Under the pieces are notes generated by a model. The model searched no databases and was not told the DNA's origin. It saw only the letters and a program-made list of their open reading frames with translations. Below are positions 1 to 12,133 of a stretch of 64,000 nt of DNA, one piece after another. Source of the DNA: Hydractinia symbiolongicarpus. Its lineage: Eukaryota > Cnidaria > Hydrozoa > Anthoathecata > Hydractiniidae. Position numbers and translations under genes: made by a program. The DNA is taken from assembly GCF_029227915.1 (NCBI RefSeq), contig NC_079881.1, positions 18,761,501 to 18,825,500 on the forward strand, written 5' to 3'. How positions within the stretch are numbered: position 1 is the stretch's first letter; each line of letters opens with the position of its first letter.

Positions 1-1290
1 CAACTTAAAATAATGCATTTAAGAAAAACACATATATAACTTAGAAAAAGCGTATCTCCTTTGATTAAAAAATTGAAATAGTAGAAGAGGCTAGGTCCAA
101 CATCTGGACATACTCGTGTAACTCCATAATTTGGAGATAAATCTGTTTGTGGAATTTCCTTTACTGCTCTTCTCATATCTTCGTAGTATTTTTTATGCAA
201 ATACTGTATGTTTTTTATGCTTAGTCCTTAAAAATTGTCCTTGTATGGAGTGTTTATGATATTAAAAATAAATATGTGCCACTTTTCTGGAGTAATGATC
301 GAAAGTGATAGCAAAAGTAATGTTTTCCTGTTTTTTTTATTTTTAGCCATTTTAAATGTATTTTAAATATCTGACAATTTAAAAATCAATTTTTACTATT
401 TTTAATAACATTATTATTATTGACAAATATTTACACAGGATAACTATTTAATATTCAAAAAATATATACAAATTTCTGTTGTCCAATGGGTCTAGAAAAA
501 GTTTATTTTTTAAAAATATGAAAACATTGCATCACAAAGAACACAGGACATTGCGTTGCAAAGAACATAAGAATGCTTACTAGGGAAAACACTGCATTAT
601 GTACAAATGAAAACAATATAGTGCATAGAAAATAAGACATTGAAAGAGAATTTTTTTATATAAATGAATAATAAACCATTTGCTGGCCTTTAAACTACGC
701 AAAGTAAGATCCACCAAGTTTATTTTTGACAACCATCCAAGTATACTTTCTTTGTTATAAAGTGTTTTCAAATAGTTTTAGAAGGAATAGAGGTTAGAAG
801 AGAACCATATTCAGTATTTTTTACAGTATAACATTTTATTATGTCATCCACTTAGTAAAAAGTTGGAAGTAACATGGAATATAGTGGAGGACAAGAGGAA
901 GGAACAAGAAGCTGGTCTGTGACACCTTCTTATAAAATGTATGTGTATGTACAGGCTAGTCAGTTCGATAGTAAAATTTGCAAGTATAGTGATGGCTTAC
1001 TCAGTTGTGCTAAAACTCTTCTTAAGGGAATCGTTATAGTAGTCTATAAAAAGTCAGTCAGAGTAAAGTTTATATATTCATCCATAAAGACATCAGAACT
1101 TGTGGTGGTAACTGAAAAAAATACGCATCTTATATCATATATTATGTGAAAGGCAAAACAGTTTAATTGTTATTTAAAATATAATTTTGATTTAAAAGTA
1201 ACAAACTTTTATCAGTATTATATTGACCACAACATAGCAATATATTTAACAAATATTGCAGATGTTACAGTCTTTTTGTTGTCATTTAGA
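1..1290. other. AT-rich sequence, no gene recognised
   Basis: Very AT-rich sequence. Short open frames exist (for example 874-1149) but show no motif, no supporting repeat copy in the window and no recognisable family. It is the left flank of the large duplication and has no counterpart beside the second copy. Confidence 0.5.
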
Positions 1291-3480
1291 TGTAGACAAT
1301 GTAGAGGAAGAAAATGACAGAGTTGACGCAACACCTGGTGATGTTCCTGTCAATCAAGGTATAACGACTTTGCTTAATTCTTTTAACTTTGCTTTGAATG
1401 AAAATCTTACATTATACATAATATGCTATTAGATTATCAATTTAAGTATAACTTTTTTAATTTTCATTTTTTATCTATAGAGGAAGCAAGGGAAAACTTT
1501 TACTTACTAGTCAACAAACATCTTTGTTGCTAAAACAATTGATGACAATTCAAGTGTCGTTCATAATAAAGTGTTAATCCTTGGTTATAACAAATTTTTG
1601 ATAAAAACGTCTTCTTGCCAGAAGAGCACTTGCAGGGAAATTGATGCGGATATTCATTGTTCTGGTACTTATATTTCTTCGCTGCACCAGAAAATTAAAA
1701 ACAATGGATCCCAAAACTCTTTAAAGAGCAATTGAACCTGATGAAGAAGAAACTGGAAAAGAGGTTTCAAGGGGTAAAAAAGAAAACGACAACCAGATTT
1801 AAGCGAAAGATCTATCAGAAAGCAAAAACGTGATCATGGACAAAGTTATAGCCGTTACAGAAAAGCAGGTGATCCTGCTTTTCCAAAAAGATCTACCAGA
1901 GCTATGAAGCAGCCTTGTGATCAAACATGTAGGAAAAATCGCAGTATATCAGTGAATGAACATGAGCGGTTGATTGTTTTTGCTGATTTTTGGTCTTATA
2001 GTGATTTGCAAAACAGCGTGAATTTATTTCAAGGCACATATTTGTTCTAAAGAAAAAAAGATCAAGGGGGAGCGGAGCACGTGCTAAACAAAATCATCGT
2101 ATAGTATATATAATCTCACTTTTTGTAAGACAATGTTCTTTAATACTCTAAATGTGTCAGAAAAAGATGGTTCGCAATACTCACAAATGACAGATTGTTC
2201 ACGGTGACCAAAGGGGCAAAACAAAAAATCCTAAAGAAGACGAAGATGTTGAAATTATCCAACATATAAAAAATTTTCCTGTTATAGAAGGACATTACAT
2301 TAGGGCTCAATCAAATAGGCATTACCTAAGATCTGATCTTATCATTTGGACGATGTATGAGCTTTGTTGCAAAAGCAGACCAAAAGTGAATGTTGGAGAG
2401 CAAAAATATCGCCGTGTTTTCAATATGAAATTTAAGATGGGTTTCCACAAACCTAAAAAAGATAGATGTGAAATCTGCATAGAATTTTAAACTTATTGGG
2501 AAAAAAATACCAAGATCATCAAGGAAACAAAACCTTGTCACGAGAGATTAACAATCTCTAATAATCAGGAGACAGTAAAGTGTTTGCTATTTGATTTTCA
2601 GAAGATTCTTACTGTTACATTGGGAGAACATTCGTCATTCTTTTATAAGCAAAATTTTGCTGCCTATAATTTTTAAGTAATGGACTTAGTAGCAGGGCTA
2701 TTGTTATAGTTGGAACCAAACCATAGCAAAAAGAGGCTCACGCGAAATAGGCAGCTCTATCTACCATTATTTAAATGACAATGTAAAAAGCACTGATGTA
2801 AGGCATTCTATTTTCTGAAAACTGTCCAGGTCAAAAAAACAACAACAAAAAACAAAAAAAACAAAACAGAATGATTAACCAAGTGCTTTTTTAGCAACAA
2901 TTAATATCCGTAATCTGAAATCAGTTGATCTGATTTACTTAGAAAAAAGACATGCATAGAATGCTTATGATAGTATTTATGCCTGCATCGTAAATGCTAA
3001 AAAAGGAATGGAAATTCACCATCTTTACCAATGGGAAACGATCATCCAGTTTGCATGTAAAAAAAACCTTATAATTTAAAAATAATGAGTCAGGATGTTT
3101 TTTGCGATATCTTAACCACTGCAAAGAAATCTAGAAGATACAAAAACAGACAGTTATAAATTAATCAAACATGTGAGATTTAAAGAGCCAATGAGTGGTG
3201 ATAACATAATGATGTTATACAAGCACAACCTCAGTGAACCTTTTCATGCTGCTATAATTGGAACAGTACCACGTCGCAAGAACCCAATTCAGGAGTTGAC
3301 ATAATGGCGAGTTACCAGGCACAACAGCATTAAAAAAAGATCTATTAATCTTATGTGGAATCAATACTATACCCCCTAAATATCACAGATTTATTGAAAT
3401 TTAAAAACATGTGAGAACAGCATTAAACTGGATGAGATAGATCCAAACAGAAATAATGATGAAGATGTTAAGACTTTCAA
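1291..3480 (+). pseudogene. Transposase-like pseudogene, multicopy family (copy A)
   Basis: The clearest coding stretch ends at the stop at 2488-2490 and reads KNFPVIEGHYIRAQSNRHYL..., then YRRVFNMKF and GFHKPKKDRCEIC. After the stop the frame continues recognisably (LLFDFQKILTVTLGEHSSFF, later a LEKRHACIE-like patch), so the protein was much longer. A GT-AG intron fits at 1359-1480 near the 5' end. From memory, the HI.(S/N)FP..E.HY pattern, the YRR/VFN/FH.PKKD..C pattern and a later FD.QK segment belong to a multicopy transposase-like family of arthropods and cnidarians; I cannot name the superfamily. Many stops and frameshifts make it inactive. Confidence 0.6.
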
Positions 3481-3656
3481 AATTTTAAAATATATATTTT
3501 TAGATTTTCTGCGTGCATATAATTTAGTTAAATTAGTACAGTTCAGTAGTTTTAATGAAAATAGTTCCAAAAAGTAAAATATAAAAAGATAACACGTGTC
3601 TCGTTTTTACTGTTAAACTTTTTGATCCTGGGTTTTATTTTATTTGTGGTTTAAAC

Positions 3657-4328
3657 AGGTTTTATGTTGAAAATTTTAAAACACGAGCACATTGACATTA
3701 TGATTTACAGGGATCCTTCCATGCAGAAAATAAAAAGTTCATATTACAAAACAACGAAAAAAAAATTTATTTCGCCTACTTCTTAATTCTCTAGATATTT
3801 GAAAATAAAAATAACATAATTATACCGAAAAGTGAGCTAACGAACACCATTACAGCATGCAAAATATGTCTGTGACGTTCAGGTTTTATGTTGAAAATTT
3901 TAAAACACGAGCACATTGACATTATGATTTACAGGGATCCTTCCATGCAGAAAATAAAAAGTTCATATTACAAAACAACGAAAAAAAAAATTATTTCGCC
4001 TACTTCTTAATTCTCTAGATATTTGAAAATAAAAATAACATAATTATACCGAAAAGTGAGCTAACGAACACCATTACAGCATGCAAAATATGTCTGTGAC
4101 GTTCAGGTTTTATGTTGAAAATTTTAAAACACGAGCACATTGACATTATGATTTACAGGGATCCTTCCATGCAGAAAATAAAAAGTTCATATTACAAAAC
4201 AACGAAAAAAAAATTTATTTCGCCTACTTCTTAATTCTCTAGATATTTGAAAATAAAAATAACATAATTATACCGAAAAGTGAGCTAACGAACACCATTA
4301 CAGCATGCAACATATGTCTGTGACGTTA
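3657..4328 (+). repeat. Tandem repeat, three 224-bp units
   Basis: Units begin at 3657, 3881 and 4105 with AGGTTTTATGTTG and each ends near CTGTGACGTT. They are almost identical (single-base and A-run differences). Copy B has only one unit (about 19692-19915), so the array grew in copy A, or collapsed in copy B, after the duplication. Confidence 0.92.
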
Positions 4329-4329
4329 C

Positions 4330-5260
4330 AACCAGACCAGACATATTCACTAGAAGGAGTGAAAAGTTATTAAAACAGCTCATTATTCTCAGTGTTACGC
4401 TTTACACGTTTTTAATTTTATTTAAACCTGTTTATTAAAAAGAACTAGTGTTTTCTCAATTTTCTTTAATGTTTTTTAAATTGATTAGCAGCATGAAATT
4501 AGAGAACGGTTTAGTTATCAACTGTCCCGAATGTATTATATATAAAATAAGAAAAAGGAAAGTTATAAAATAACTCACTGCTTTGTCTACCTTGAGTTAA
4601 AACAGAAGTTAGTCAATAACTATGATTATTTTCTTTTTTACATTAATCTTTGCTGTGCATTTTCAATTGTGTCCGTCAATGTTAATTTCTTGTGCTTTTC
4701 ATAACAAAGCAAAAGTTTATTTCAGCATTAACATTGTAAATATTTTGAAGTAGATAACCTGTATAATGATGAATGATGATAACAACAACAACGACGGCAA
4801 CGACAATGACAACGCCTCTAAAGAATATGCTTACAAAATGACACAATTCTGCCTTTTTCCAAAGAGTTAACTGTCACAAGACGCAATTCTTAAAATGTTT
4901 GCAAAATAAAACTGAATATCAAAAGCCGAAGCAATAACGGAAGCCGTCTCTATGTACATAACACCCATTCCGAATCTGAGAAAGTTAATTTTTCCAGCGG
5001 ACTCAGGACTTGAGATATTTAGTAACATCCAAAAACTTACACGATACTATTTTTCTGATTCAATTCCCGTTTTTCTGGACATTTCTGGGTCGTGAAACAG
5101 ATTTTTTCATAATGCAGACATGACAGAAAATGCAACTTTGGCATTTTTATTGCACCTTCTGAAAAGAAATATATCACGCCTATGATATTCAGTTTTAATG
5201 TATCCCCACATCAGTTGCATTGTGAGAGAAAATATTGTACAAAGAGGTGGCTAGCAATGA
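4330..5260. other. Non-coding flank, no gene recognised
   Basis: AT-rich sequence shared with copy B (about 19920-20860). It includes a short AAC/GAC-rich simple stretch near 4775-4810. No conserved protein motif was seen on either strand. Confidence 0.5.
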
Positions 5261-5261
5261 T

Positions 5262-5868
5262 AAACTCAACCTGTTAGGTCTTTGGAAATAAGCTAGAGGT
5301 TGTACTCGTCCAGAGAAAATGCCTCTAAAAGCACAATTCTCCCTTTTTACAAGGAATTAATTAAAAAAAATATATAAAAAAATAAAAAGGACACAACACA
5401 TTTGATATGATGAACAGAAAATTAACCAAGGGCAGGTAGGTTTCGACCCATTTCTGAAACCTAAGTACCCTGGATGTCTAGCTGGGTCACCTCGAAGAGG
5501 TCCGCGGACGGTCATCAGCAGAAACTAGACATCCCTATCTTCCTAAAGTAAACTTTGACCACTTTCTGTTTAACTGTGCTATTCTTTGTTTTTAACTCAG
5601 GTAATAAGTGGAGTCCCTACTCTCCAAAGACAAGATCATGTGTGATCACCCCCCCCCCCCCCCCCTGCTAATATTTTTTTACTGGGGTAATAAGTGGAGT
5701 CGTCACTCTCCAAAGACAAGACATGCTATGATCAAACCCATTGCTAACTTAATTTTTATTTGATTTTGTTTTTATTTCTGACTGGGGTAATAAGTGGAGT
5801 CGTCACTCTCCAAAGACAAGACGGAGTTTAGTCAAGCACCCTTGCTAACTCATTCTGGTTAAAATATT
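5262..5868 (-). repeat. 3' UTR of USP-bearing retroelement, type A
   Basis: Read on the minus strand this directly follows the USP fragment at 5869-6995. It begins with three units (about 5590-5850) carrying the core CTTTGGAGAGTGACGACTCC, a TGGAG/CTCCA hairpin, each preceded by a G-run near GTTAGCAA. A segment with tRNA-like A/B-box resemblance follows at about 5440-5520. The tail segment is about 5262-5345. The same order follows the USP fragment at 40397-41203 on the plus strand. A C-run at about 5650-5666 sits inside one unit. Confidence 0.7.
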
Positions 5869-6995
5869 CTTACCTCAGCTCTTCTAAAAAGAAAACATAT
5901 GACTCGTGACTGTTAATAAGGCAATCAACACAGAAAATTACGGCTCTATCGTTGCAATGTATCCACCTGTGAGTCATTTGGTCGAAGGCTATGGTTGTGT
6001 AGTGATCATTATTTAAGTTGCCGCAATGGTTGATGATAGACCTTAATTGAAAATTTTTACGAAATTTCACTTCTCCATCTACGGTAAAAGGTATGGAAAG
6101 AGTACCAGCTTAAGCAGTAATACGAGAGGCAATTTTTGACACAAGGCCGTTGGCACAGGCAAAACTTTTTAGCTGTAAAATGAGATGGGACCGCACAACA
6201 CTACCTTAGAGCAGTTTGATGAGCTTTGCAAACATGACAGAAGTAGGCATTAGTGTCTGACAACTCCTCGCTTTTAAAGAAATTATCTAAGGAAGATTGT
6301 AACGTAGGGTGCAGAGGAAGTGGGATACATGGTGCTATACCTTCAGAGAAGCTGGTAATATGACATGAATTGCAAGTGGTGGATGTGTTGATGCCAATAC
6401 TAAAAAGACTTCCAAGAAATGGAAAGTCTAATGACAGACCAGGTAGGAGATATTCAAGAACCTCGGGGACGTCGTGCTGAGCAAAGGTATTAAATGCACT
6501 TCCCTTCGCAGCTGAGATATGATGTTTCATAGCACGCAAGAAATGGGAGGGATCAACTGGACTTCTAGAAACAGCCAAACTTTAAAGAACACCTACAAAT
6601 GCGTCGCCTAACTTTGAGGTTGTTTTGCTGACACAAATGGCTTCTTTAACTTTTGGAAGGTTATAAAAACATTGTAAGATTGAGTTTCCATACCAAGTGT
6701 TTCCCAAGTTTTTTAGACCGCTATTCCTAAAATCAGGGTTAGATGGCAATGCGACTGTTGTTTTGAAAGACCTTGTAGCAAGCTTTTCGGGTTTTTTGAT
6801 TTTACAAGATTTTGTGTGACTTCCGGAAGATTTCTCAGGGTCTTTTGATTTCTTACATTCCATATTTGTAACAGACGAAACTTCAGGAATGATTGAGGCC
6901 TTTTCAGGCTTAACCCAAGTGGTAGAATTTCGAGACATCCAGATGTAAAAAGAAGCACTCATGGAGGTAGAAGAAAGCGCTAGGGCCAAAGTATT
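5869..6995 (-). pseudogene. RLE tail plus ubiquitin-specific protease (C19), type A, broken
   Basis: Translated on the minus strand the segment opens with the RLE C-terminal signature SASFYIWMSRNSTTW and a Ser/Lys-rich linker. It then reads GLKNLGNTWYGNSILQ, the USP Cys box with the catalytic Cys replaced by Trp. After a frame break come FNTFAQHDVPEVLEYLLPGL (QQD-like box) and two CxxC pairs (CNSC, CHVC) as in USP zinc-binding fingers. The His-box region reads NLNNDHYTT near 6000, with WIHCNDRAV after it supplying the Asp. At least two frame breaks and the Trp substitution make it inactive. The RLE-to-USP continuity matches the better copy at 38490-39990. Confidence 0.8.
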
Positions 6996-7394
6996 GACTA
7001 GTTTGAATTTTGCTTCCCTACTCTTTATTTTCTAGTTGTTCCTGCTCTTACGCAATTAAAAATGCGATCTTGTTTGCAAACGGGAATTTTAAACGCTTGT
7101 TAACTACGTAACCAGTTTCTAGTATCACACGCGTTTTTTCTTTGTCGTCGAATATAGCTAAAAACCTGATCTCTCGGGTCTGTGTATCCATGGGCTGAAT
7201 CACGCGTTCAGAAATTCATCGCCAGAATCTTTTGTTTTTTATCCAATTAACTATGAGAAAATACAATGCTCTGCAAAATCTTCACGCTTTTCCAATTTCC
7301 GCTCGTTTAATTATCTTGCGACTTGGAGATCTCCTGGAGATAACAAGATAAACACAAAATTGAGGTATTTTATTACGTTCTATTATCTGTCATT
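6996..7394. other. Spacer, no gene recognised
   Basis: No protein similarity or repeat partner found within the window. It is absent from duplication copy B. Confidence 0.4.
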
Positions 7395-7575
7395 ATAAAT
7401 TGAAAAGGGTTTACAATACAGCAAGCTGCACTGAAGTATCTTGTCTACAGGGACGGTGGGTGTAAATAAAATTGGGATTAGCTCCCAGAAGAAGGTGCTG
7501 AATACACTTTCTTGCTTATTACAAGCATGAGTACTGTCCAACTTGGACCTATAACTATTCTCTGAGAAAATCTTT
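7395..7575 (-). repeat. Retroelement 3'-tail fragment
   Basis: The reverse complement matches plus-strand segments at about 37555-37700 and 51715-51840, sharing TCCAAGTTGGACAGTACT, the AAGCAAGAAA region and GACAAGATACTTCAGTGCAG, and ending near TTGCTGTATT. It is a 5'-truncated 3' end of the USP-bearing retroelement family, inserted beside the Helitron fragment. Confidence 0.6.
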
Positions 7576-7674
7576 GTAATCAATATTTTTTGCTCAATTT
7601 GTTCTCCAACAACAAAAACTAAATAGTCAAATCAACATCGCAATGAAAAAACATCTGGTAATTTAACAGCTAGT

Positions 7675-8307
7675 ATGTTCAGTAATAATTTCAAACAAAC
7701 GGTTAATTCTTTGATTTCATCTGACCAGGGGTATGTGTTTATGAACCAAATCAAAGGTACACCTGCCTATTGGAAGCGATTTCAACTTGAAGTTCTGGCT
7801 ATGATAAGGCAACTTGGATGTCCTACTTTTTTTCTGACATTATCATGTGCTGATTTGCGCTGGAATGAACTAATTAAGATCATATCGGAAATGGAAGGCC
7901 ATGTAATGTCTGAAGAACAAATTAACAACCTTAGTTATTTCGAGCGATGTAAAATATTAAATCAAAATCCTGTATTTGTTGCTAAACATTCCCAATATCG
8001 CGTTGAGGTCTTTTCCCAGGAAAATATTTTAGATGGCCCTCTTAGAAAAATAAAACATTATGCTATCCCTGTTGAATTCCAATTTCGAAGATCACCTCAC
8101 ATTCATTCATTTATTTGGATTTTGAATCCATCTGTTTGACCATGCAAACAATTGATGAATATGTGAATTTTCTAGACAGGACTATTCATGCCATTATACC
8201 AGATGAAAAAGATGCTGAATTGTACAATTTTGTTAAAACATACCAGGCTTACCGTCATTCGAAATCATGTAAAAAATATGTAAACAAAACATGTCGATGA
8301 TTTTGAG
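7675..8307 (+). pseudogene. Helitron Rep (HUH) N-terminal fragment
   Basis: The first frame (7675-8139) has the Helitron_like_N pattern: IKGTPAYWKRFQLEVLAMIR, GCPTFFLTLSCADLRW and a histidine-rich HUH box RRSPHIHSFIWI. A frameshift leads to 8115-8300, which carries FVKTYQAYRHSKSCKK and a terminal TCR. This resembles the usual YQ(T)H.HS..C.K...CRF zinc/tyrosine region, with Tyr where His is common. Known family role: rolling-circle nicking and strand transfer for Helitrons. The frame is cut at 8307 by a retroelement insertion and resumes at 10272. Confidence 0.8.
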
Positions 8308-10271
8308 ATAACAAGACAGCAAGCTGTGATGATGGAACTGGTCTAACGACCCTTGAAGTTAAAATTGTAGAGGTTACACCCTCTAAAGATCAAAACGCAA
8401 TGCAAAATCTCCCTTTTTGCAAGGATAATCTGTAGATTCAAGGTAATTGAACCAAACAACCCTCTCTACACAATACAATACGTACAACTAACGGTCGGTA
8501 CACAAAAACTGACAACATGAAAACAGAAGACAGACATAACGACAACAATACAACAAAGAATTTACTATAAAAATAAATAAATAAATATAAAACTATAAAT
8601 ATGAGTAGACAACCACCAGAGCGCCAGGACTTGTGAGCCTGGCAGTAGCTTTCCACATGTGTTACGGGATCCCAACACTCAGCCTTACACGGGTAGTTGT
8701 CACTTTTGACCAGCCATTTGCTTCGGACCAGCCGTAAGTCAGGACCAGCCTGAAGACAGTGGAGTAATGAACGTGGATGTAAAGTCACGGAAACAAGAAA
8801 GATAGAAATGAAAACCCCTTATATAGCTTCTTCGTAACATCAGGTATAGCAGGATCGTTAACCCTGTAGACTAAGTGAGCCAACTTAGCCTCCCTACAGA
8901 ACTGGGGTTATAAGTGGGGTCGTTGCACCCAAAGACAAGGCAATTGCCAAGCCCCCTTGCTAAGCTTCTTATAATTGCTTTCTAGGAAAGCGGCGAGTGA
9001 GCGAACTCGTGAATAACGGTAAACTGTATGTAAAACACACAGCAGGGGTAATTTCAAACCGCTAGGAAAAAAAGATCCCTCCCCCTTTTGATATAATGTA
9101 CTCCCGTTTTAGTGCGAATTCACACTATTTAAATTTTGACAAAAAATAACACATACACTGTGGAGTTATCTAGATCAGATGGCTTGACACTAATCACTGC
9201 CCTATCATCACATTTTAACCATGTATTAACACCCTGATCTCCCATGAAAGCCCAGTAGTGACCAGCCGCCAGTGTGCCTGAATGATTAATAGTGGCGGTT
9301 AATTTATATTGGTTTGTGAATGATATATCCTCCGCAGGATGGGAATAAACTTTTAGTGTGTCGTTTTAGTGTTGGGCGAGGCAAGAAACAAATTTATTAT
9401 TTTTCACAGATCTTCCTTGGATACAGTTAAACCTTTTCAGTTGGATGATCAGTATATCTCCACACTGGGTGAAGACAGTTTCCCGGGTACTGTCTTGAAG
9501 GGAAGAGCACTGTGGGCACATTCATCTGTCATTTCCAGACATATATTCTGGTAGAAAAAAAGCTTTAATGGAGCCTGTCATGTTGTTTGAAACAGGGAGT
9601 GGCAGAATGGACATACTTTCCTCCCTACTGGAAGAAAAGAGGCATGAATTACAAGATATTGTTGTAGTTACTTTGTTGCTAATAATATTGTTAGCGATAA
9701 CTGATGGCCCTGTCAACTCGTTTAATACATGAGGTAGGATCTCAGGAACATCCTGCTGTGTGTTAATATTGAATGGGTTGTTCCTAGCATTGGACATCTT
9801 ACGTTGTAACGCTCGGAGAAAGGCGGAAGGGTCTACAACTGAGGTGGGTTTAGACAACAGAGACATAGTCAGCAAGACGGACTTGGCCAGGGGGGAAACA
9901 AAAGAGGACTCCGATGCACTTTGTGACCAAAGTGAAGGAGTTACAGATAATGCTTGCAGGATAGAATTAGCATAGCATGTATTCCCTTTATTAATCAGAC
10001 CAGCATGAGATGGTTTTGCTGGAGTGTTGTTGGTAGGCGGTTCTGGGTCCGGGTGTGAGTGACTTTTATCCACAGTTGGCCTTCGTTGTTGATGCTGTTG
10101 TTGTTGCTGCGGGCTTGTAACCTTTGGCAATAGAGGGGTCGATAGATCAACGCAATGCAATACGTTCTAAAGTAAAGTTAATATATTGAACACAAAAGCA
10201 TAAACGAAATTCTAGATGAATTACATATAAATGAAAATTAATATTATAAATCATTGTCCCTCTCAAACTCA
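8308..10271 (-). mobile_element. 5'-truncated USP-bearing retroelement inserted in a Helitron
   Basis: A minus-strand unit made of a type-B 3' UTR (about 8308-9108) and a USP coding region (9109-10160). It is flanked by a perfect 12-bp direct repeat GATGATTTTGAG (8296-8307 and 10272-10283), and the Helitron coding sequence continues on either side. Caveat: other copies of this 3' end finish in TTATCTCACAATCAATC, close to the reverse complement of the flanking repeat. Part of the repeat may therefore be element sequence, or reflect target choice. Confidence 0.65.
9109..10160 (-). pseudogene. Ubiquitin-specific protease (C19), type B, copy A
   Basis: Minus-strand reading gives a Gln-rich linker and then GLINKGNTCYANSILQAL, the USP Cys box with the catalytic Cys intact. 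Next come FNINTQQDVPEILPHVL and a CNSC pair. After a frameshift near 9520, the His box TLAAGHYWA and WLKCDDRAVI (catalytic Asp) lie at about 9150-9310. Domain order is that of peptidase family C19, which removes ubiquitin. Only the frameshift clearly breaks it. No RT precedes it because the insertion is 5'-truncated at 10271. In copy B the catalytic His has become Tyr. Confidence 0.82.
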
Positions 10272-10417
10272 GATGATTTTGAGGTTCATCTGTACAGGTC
10301 TCCTAATTCCTGTTTTATCAATAATTACAATCATGTGATGTTGAGAGCATGGAAAGCGAATATGGATTTGCAGCTGGTTTTCAATTACTACAAAGCCGTG
10401 TCGTACATGGCTGCATA
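10272..10417 (+). pseudogene. Helitron middle fragment
   Basis: The frame reads DDFEVHLYRSPN, INNYNHVMLRAWKANMDLQ and YYKAVSYMAAY, matching the usual Helitron stretch R.NPYN..LL..W.AN.DIQ. The Tyr codon at the end is split by the TA target site of the pogo-type element (10418-12346). The same frame resumes at 12349 with FSKSESD. Confidence 0.75.
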
Positions 10418-10696
10418 CAGTGGAATCCCGTTAAAGCGGACACCCTCTAAAGCGGACAGCCCGTTAAAGCGAACAGCTCGTTAAAGCGGACAGTCCGTTA
10501 AAGCGGACACTAGCACTTGGAACGGACTGATTTTAAGTCAAACTCTTATAAAAAACTCTCTATGAAGCGGACAGTCATAAAGCGGACACTCGTTAAAGCG
10601 GACGATTTATTTTGCACCAAATGAATATTCTCCCTATAAAGCGGACAGTACAAAACAAAAAATGGAAACAAAGATTTTGCAACGAAATTTTTATTC

Positions 10697-11066
10697 TTAT
10701 TTCAGACATTTTCTAACTTTTTTATCAACAGAGTCTAAAATCTTTTTAATACACCTTTCTGTAAAAGACACAGCTTTGGCAGGGCCAATGAGTGCGTAAT
10801 GCACTGGAATTTCGAGACCATAACCTGCCCCACGGTTCACGCGTTTCCCAGTGACTTTGCATCTGATCGTACAGCTTGGGATTTTAAGAAATTTATTGAA
10901 CAATTTGCTTAAATTCATTGGAACATGTCCAACGACTTTTCCTTCCAGCAAAACAGCAACTGCAAAGCTATCATGTTCATTATCGCTTTCTGATTTCAAA
11001 CAGAGATTTTCATCGTCGACTTTCGGTGTCTAAATGTCCATATAAGCATGGTATCTTCGAACGAAA
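10697..11066 (-). pseudogene. HIRAN-like accessory protein (pogo element, copy A)
   Basis: The minus-strand frame starts near 11066 with VRRYHAYMDI, has an in-frame TAG where related proteins have Trp, then continues to the stop at 10697. Key features are NEHDSFAVAV, KVVGHVPMNLSKLF, CTIRCKVTGKR and GYGLEIPVHYAL. This matches the HIRAN pattern (E..N.HD..AV.V...G..VGH.P..L...., then G.EIP). HIRAN in HLTF binds the 3'-OH end of single-stranded DNA; a similar role here is inference. It lies between the left end and the transposase, pointing outwards. Confidence 0.65.
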
Positions 11067-11409
11067 GATTTAAAACAATACTCCTTCTGTTTTATAATAA
11101 TTACTTCTATCTCTTCATCAATATTTTTGAGTAACATTTCAATCAAGAAATTCTTCTTCTTAAAGCAACATCTCTTGACTGGTAGACATGTTTTGAATGG
11201 TAGAAATGTTTTTCGTTGTTGTTGTTGTTTTTCTCGTATCTCGTATCGTTTTCTCGCTGTCTTGTCTGTTGGTTTGTTCTCTCAATCTGTTGTTTAATGT
11301 CATTGAAAGACATTGCATTGTGACTTCTTTCGCAATCATTAAAAATTCGAATGTTTTTATTTTGAAATTGTTGGAAAATCGAACATACAACAAGTCTAGT
11401 TATTTCAAC

Positions 11410-12133
11410 ATGGCGACGGGAAGAGAGAGGTTGTCGAAGCAGCAGCTTGCTGGTAAATTTCAAAAAAAAACTTTAACATTAGATGAAAATATTAAGTTTT
11501 TGGATTTTGCTAAGAAAAACCCGAACTTTGGATGCAGAAAATTTGCAGATATTCACAGTATCGGGAAAACAGCAGCAGCTACGATCTTTAAGAATGAAAA
11601 GAAAATTCGTACTCAATATGAAATGTTTCGTGAAAAAGACAAGAAACGTGATCGTCATGGAAAGTACCATAAGTTGAATGAAATTTTATTCGAATGGTAC
11701 CAGAGATGTACTGCTTCTAACATCTACCCAAATGGTGTTATGTTGAAAGAGGAGGCGATTGCAATAAAAGAGCAACTAAAGAGCAGTAAATTTGACGATT
11801 TCAAAGCTTCTGATGGCTGGTTAGATCGCTGGAAATCCACCTTTTCAATCAAAGAACGTCGCATTGTTGGCGAGGCTGGAGATGTATCTACAGAAACCGT
11901 TTCTTCTTGGATAGAGAGGGTAAACGAGTTGATAAAAAGGCTACTCTTTGGATAACATTTGGAACATGGACGAATCTGAGCTGCAAATAAGTCATCACAA
12001 CGTTGGACAAAATGCGCCGTTGTACAGTCTTCGATGAAGAAAGTCAAAAAATGCTGACGGCAGTTACAAAAAAGATTGAGGATCTACAAATTAAATGCAA
12101 GAAGCAAGCCTCTATCATGACGTTTTCTTGTAA
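11410..12133 (+). pseudogene. pogo/Tigger transposase, DDE core deleted (copy A)
   Basis: ATG at 11410. The N-terminal half has a CENP-B/Tc5-like double helix-turn-helix: LTLDENIKFLDFAKKNPN, KTAAATIFKNEKKI, then DGWLDRWKSTFSIKERRIVG. It reaches NIWNMDESEL, the first catalytic Asp of Tigger-type DDE domains, then jumps to a C-terminal tail ending KQASIKDVF-like. The second and third catalytic residues are missing. In copy A an insertion near 11935 (AAAAAGG) also shifts the frame; copy B stays open to the deletion. It may still bind DNA but cannot catalyse transposition. Confidence 0.85.

Noticed and set aside
874-1149. 91-codon open frame starting with ATG
   Set aside because: No motif, no homologue recognised, biased composition in AT-rich DNA; no partner copy in the window.
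3657-4328. LTRs of a retrotransposon
   Set aside because: Three direct 224-bp units are adjacent with no internal coding region, TG...CA ends or primer-binding site.
11724-12047. Minus-strand 107-codon frame in the pogo element
   Set aside because: Antisense shadow of the transposase HTH region.
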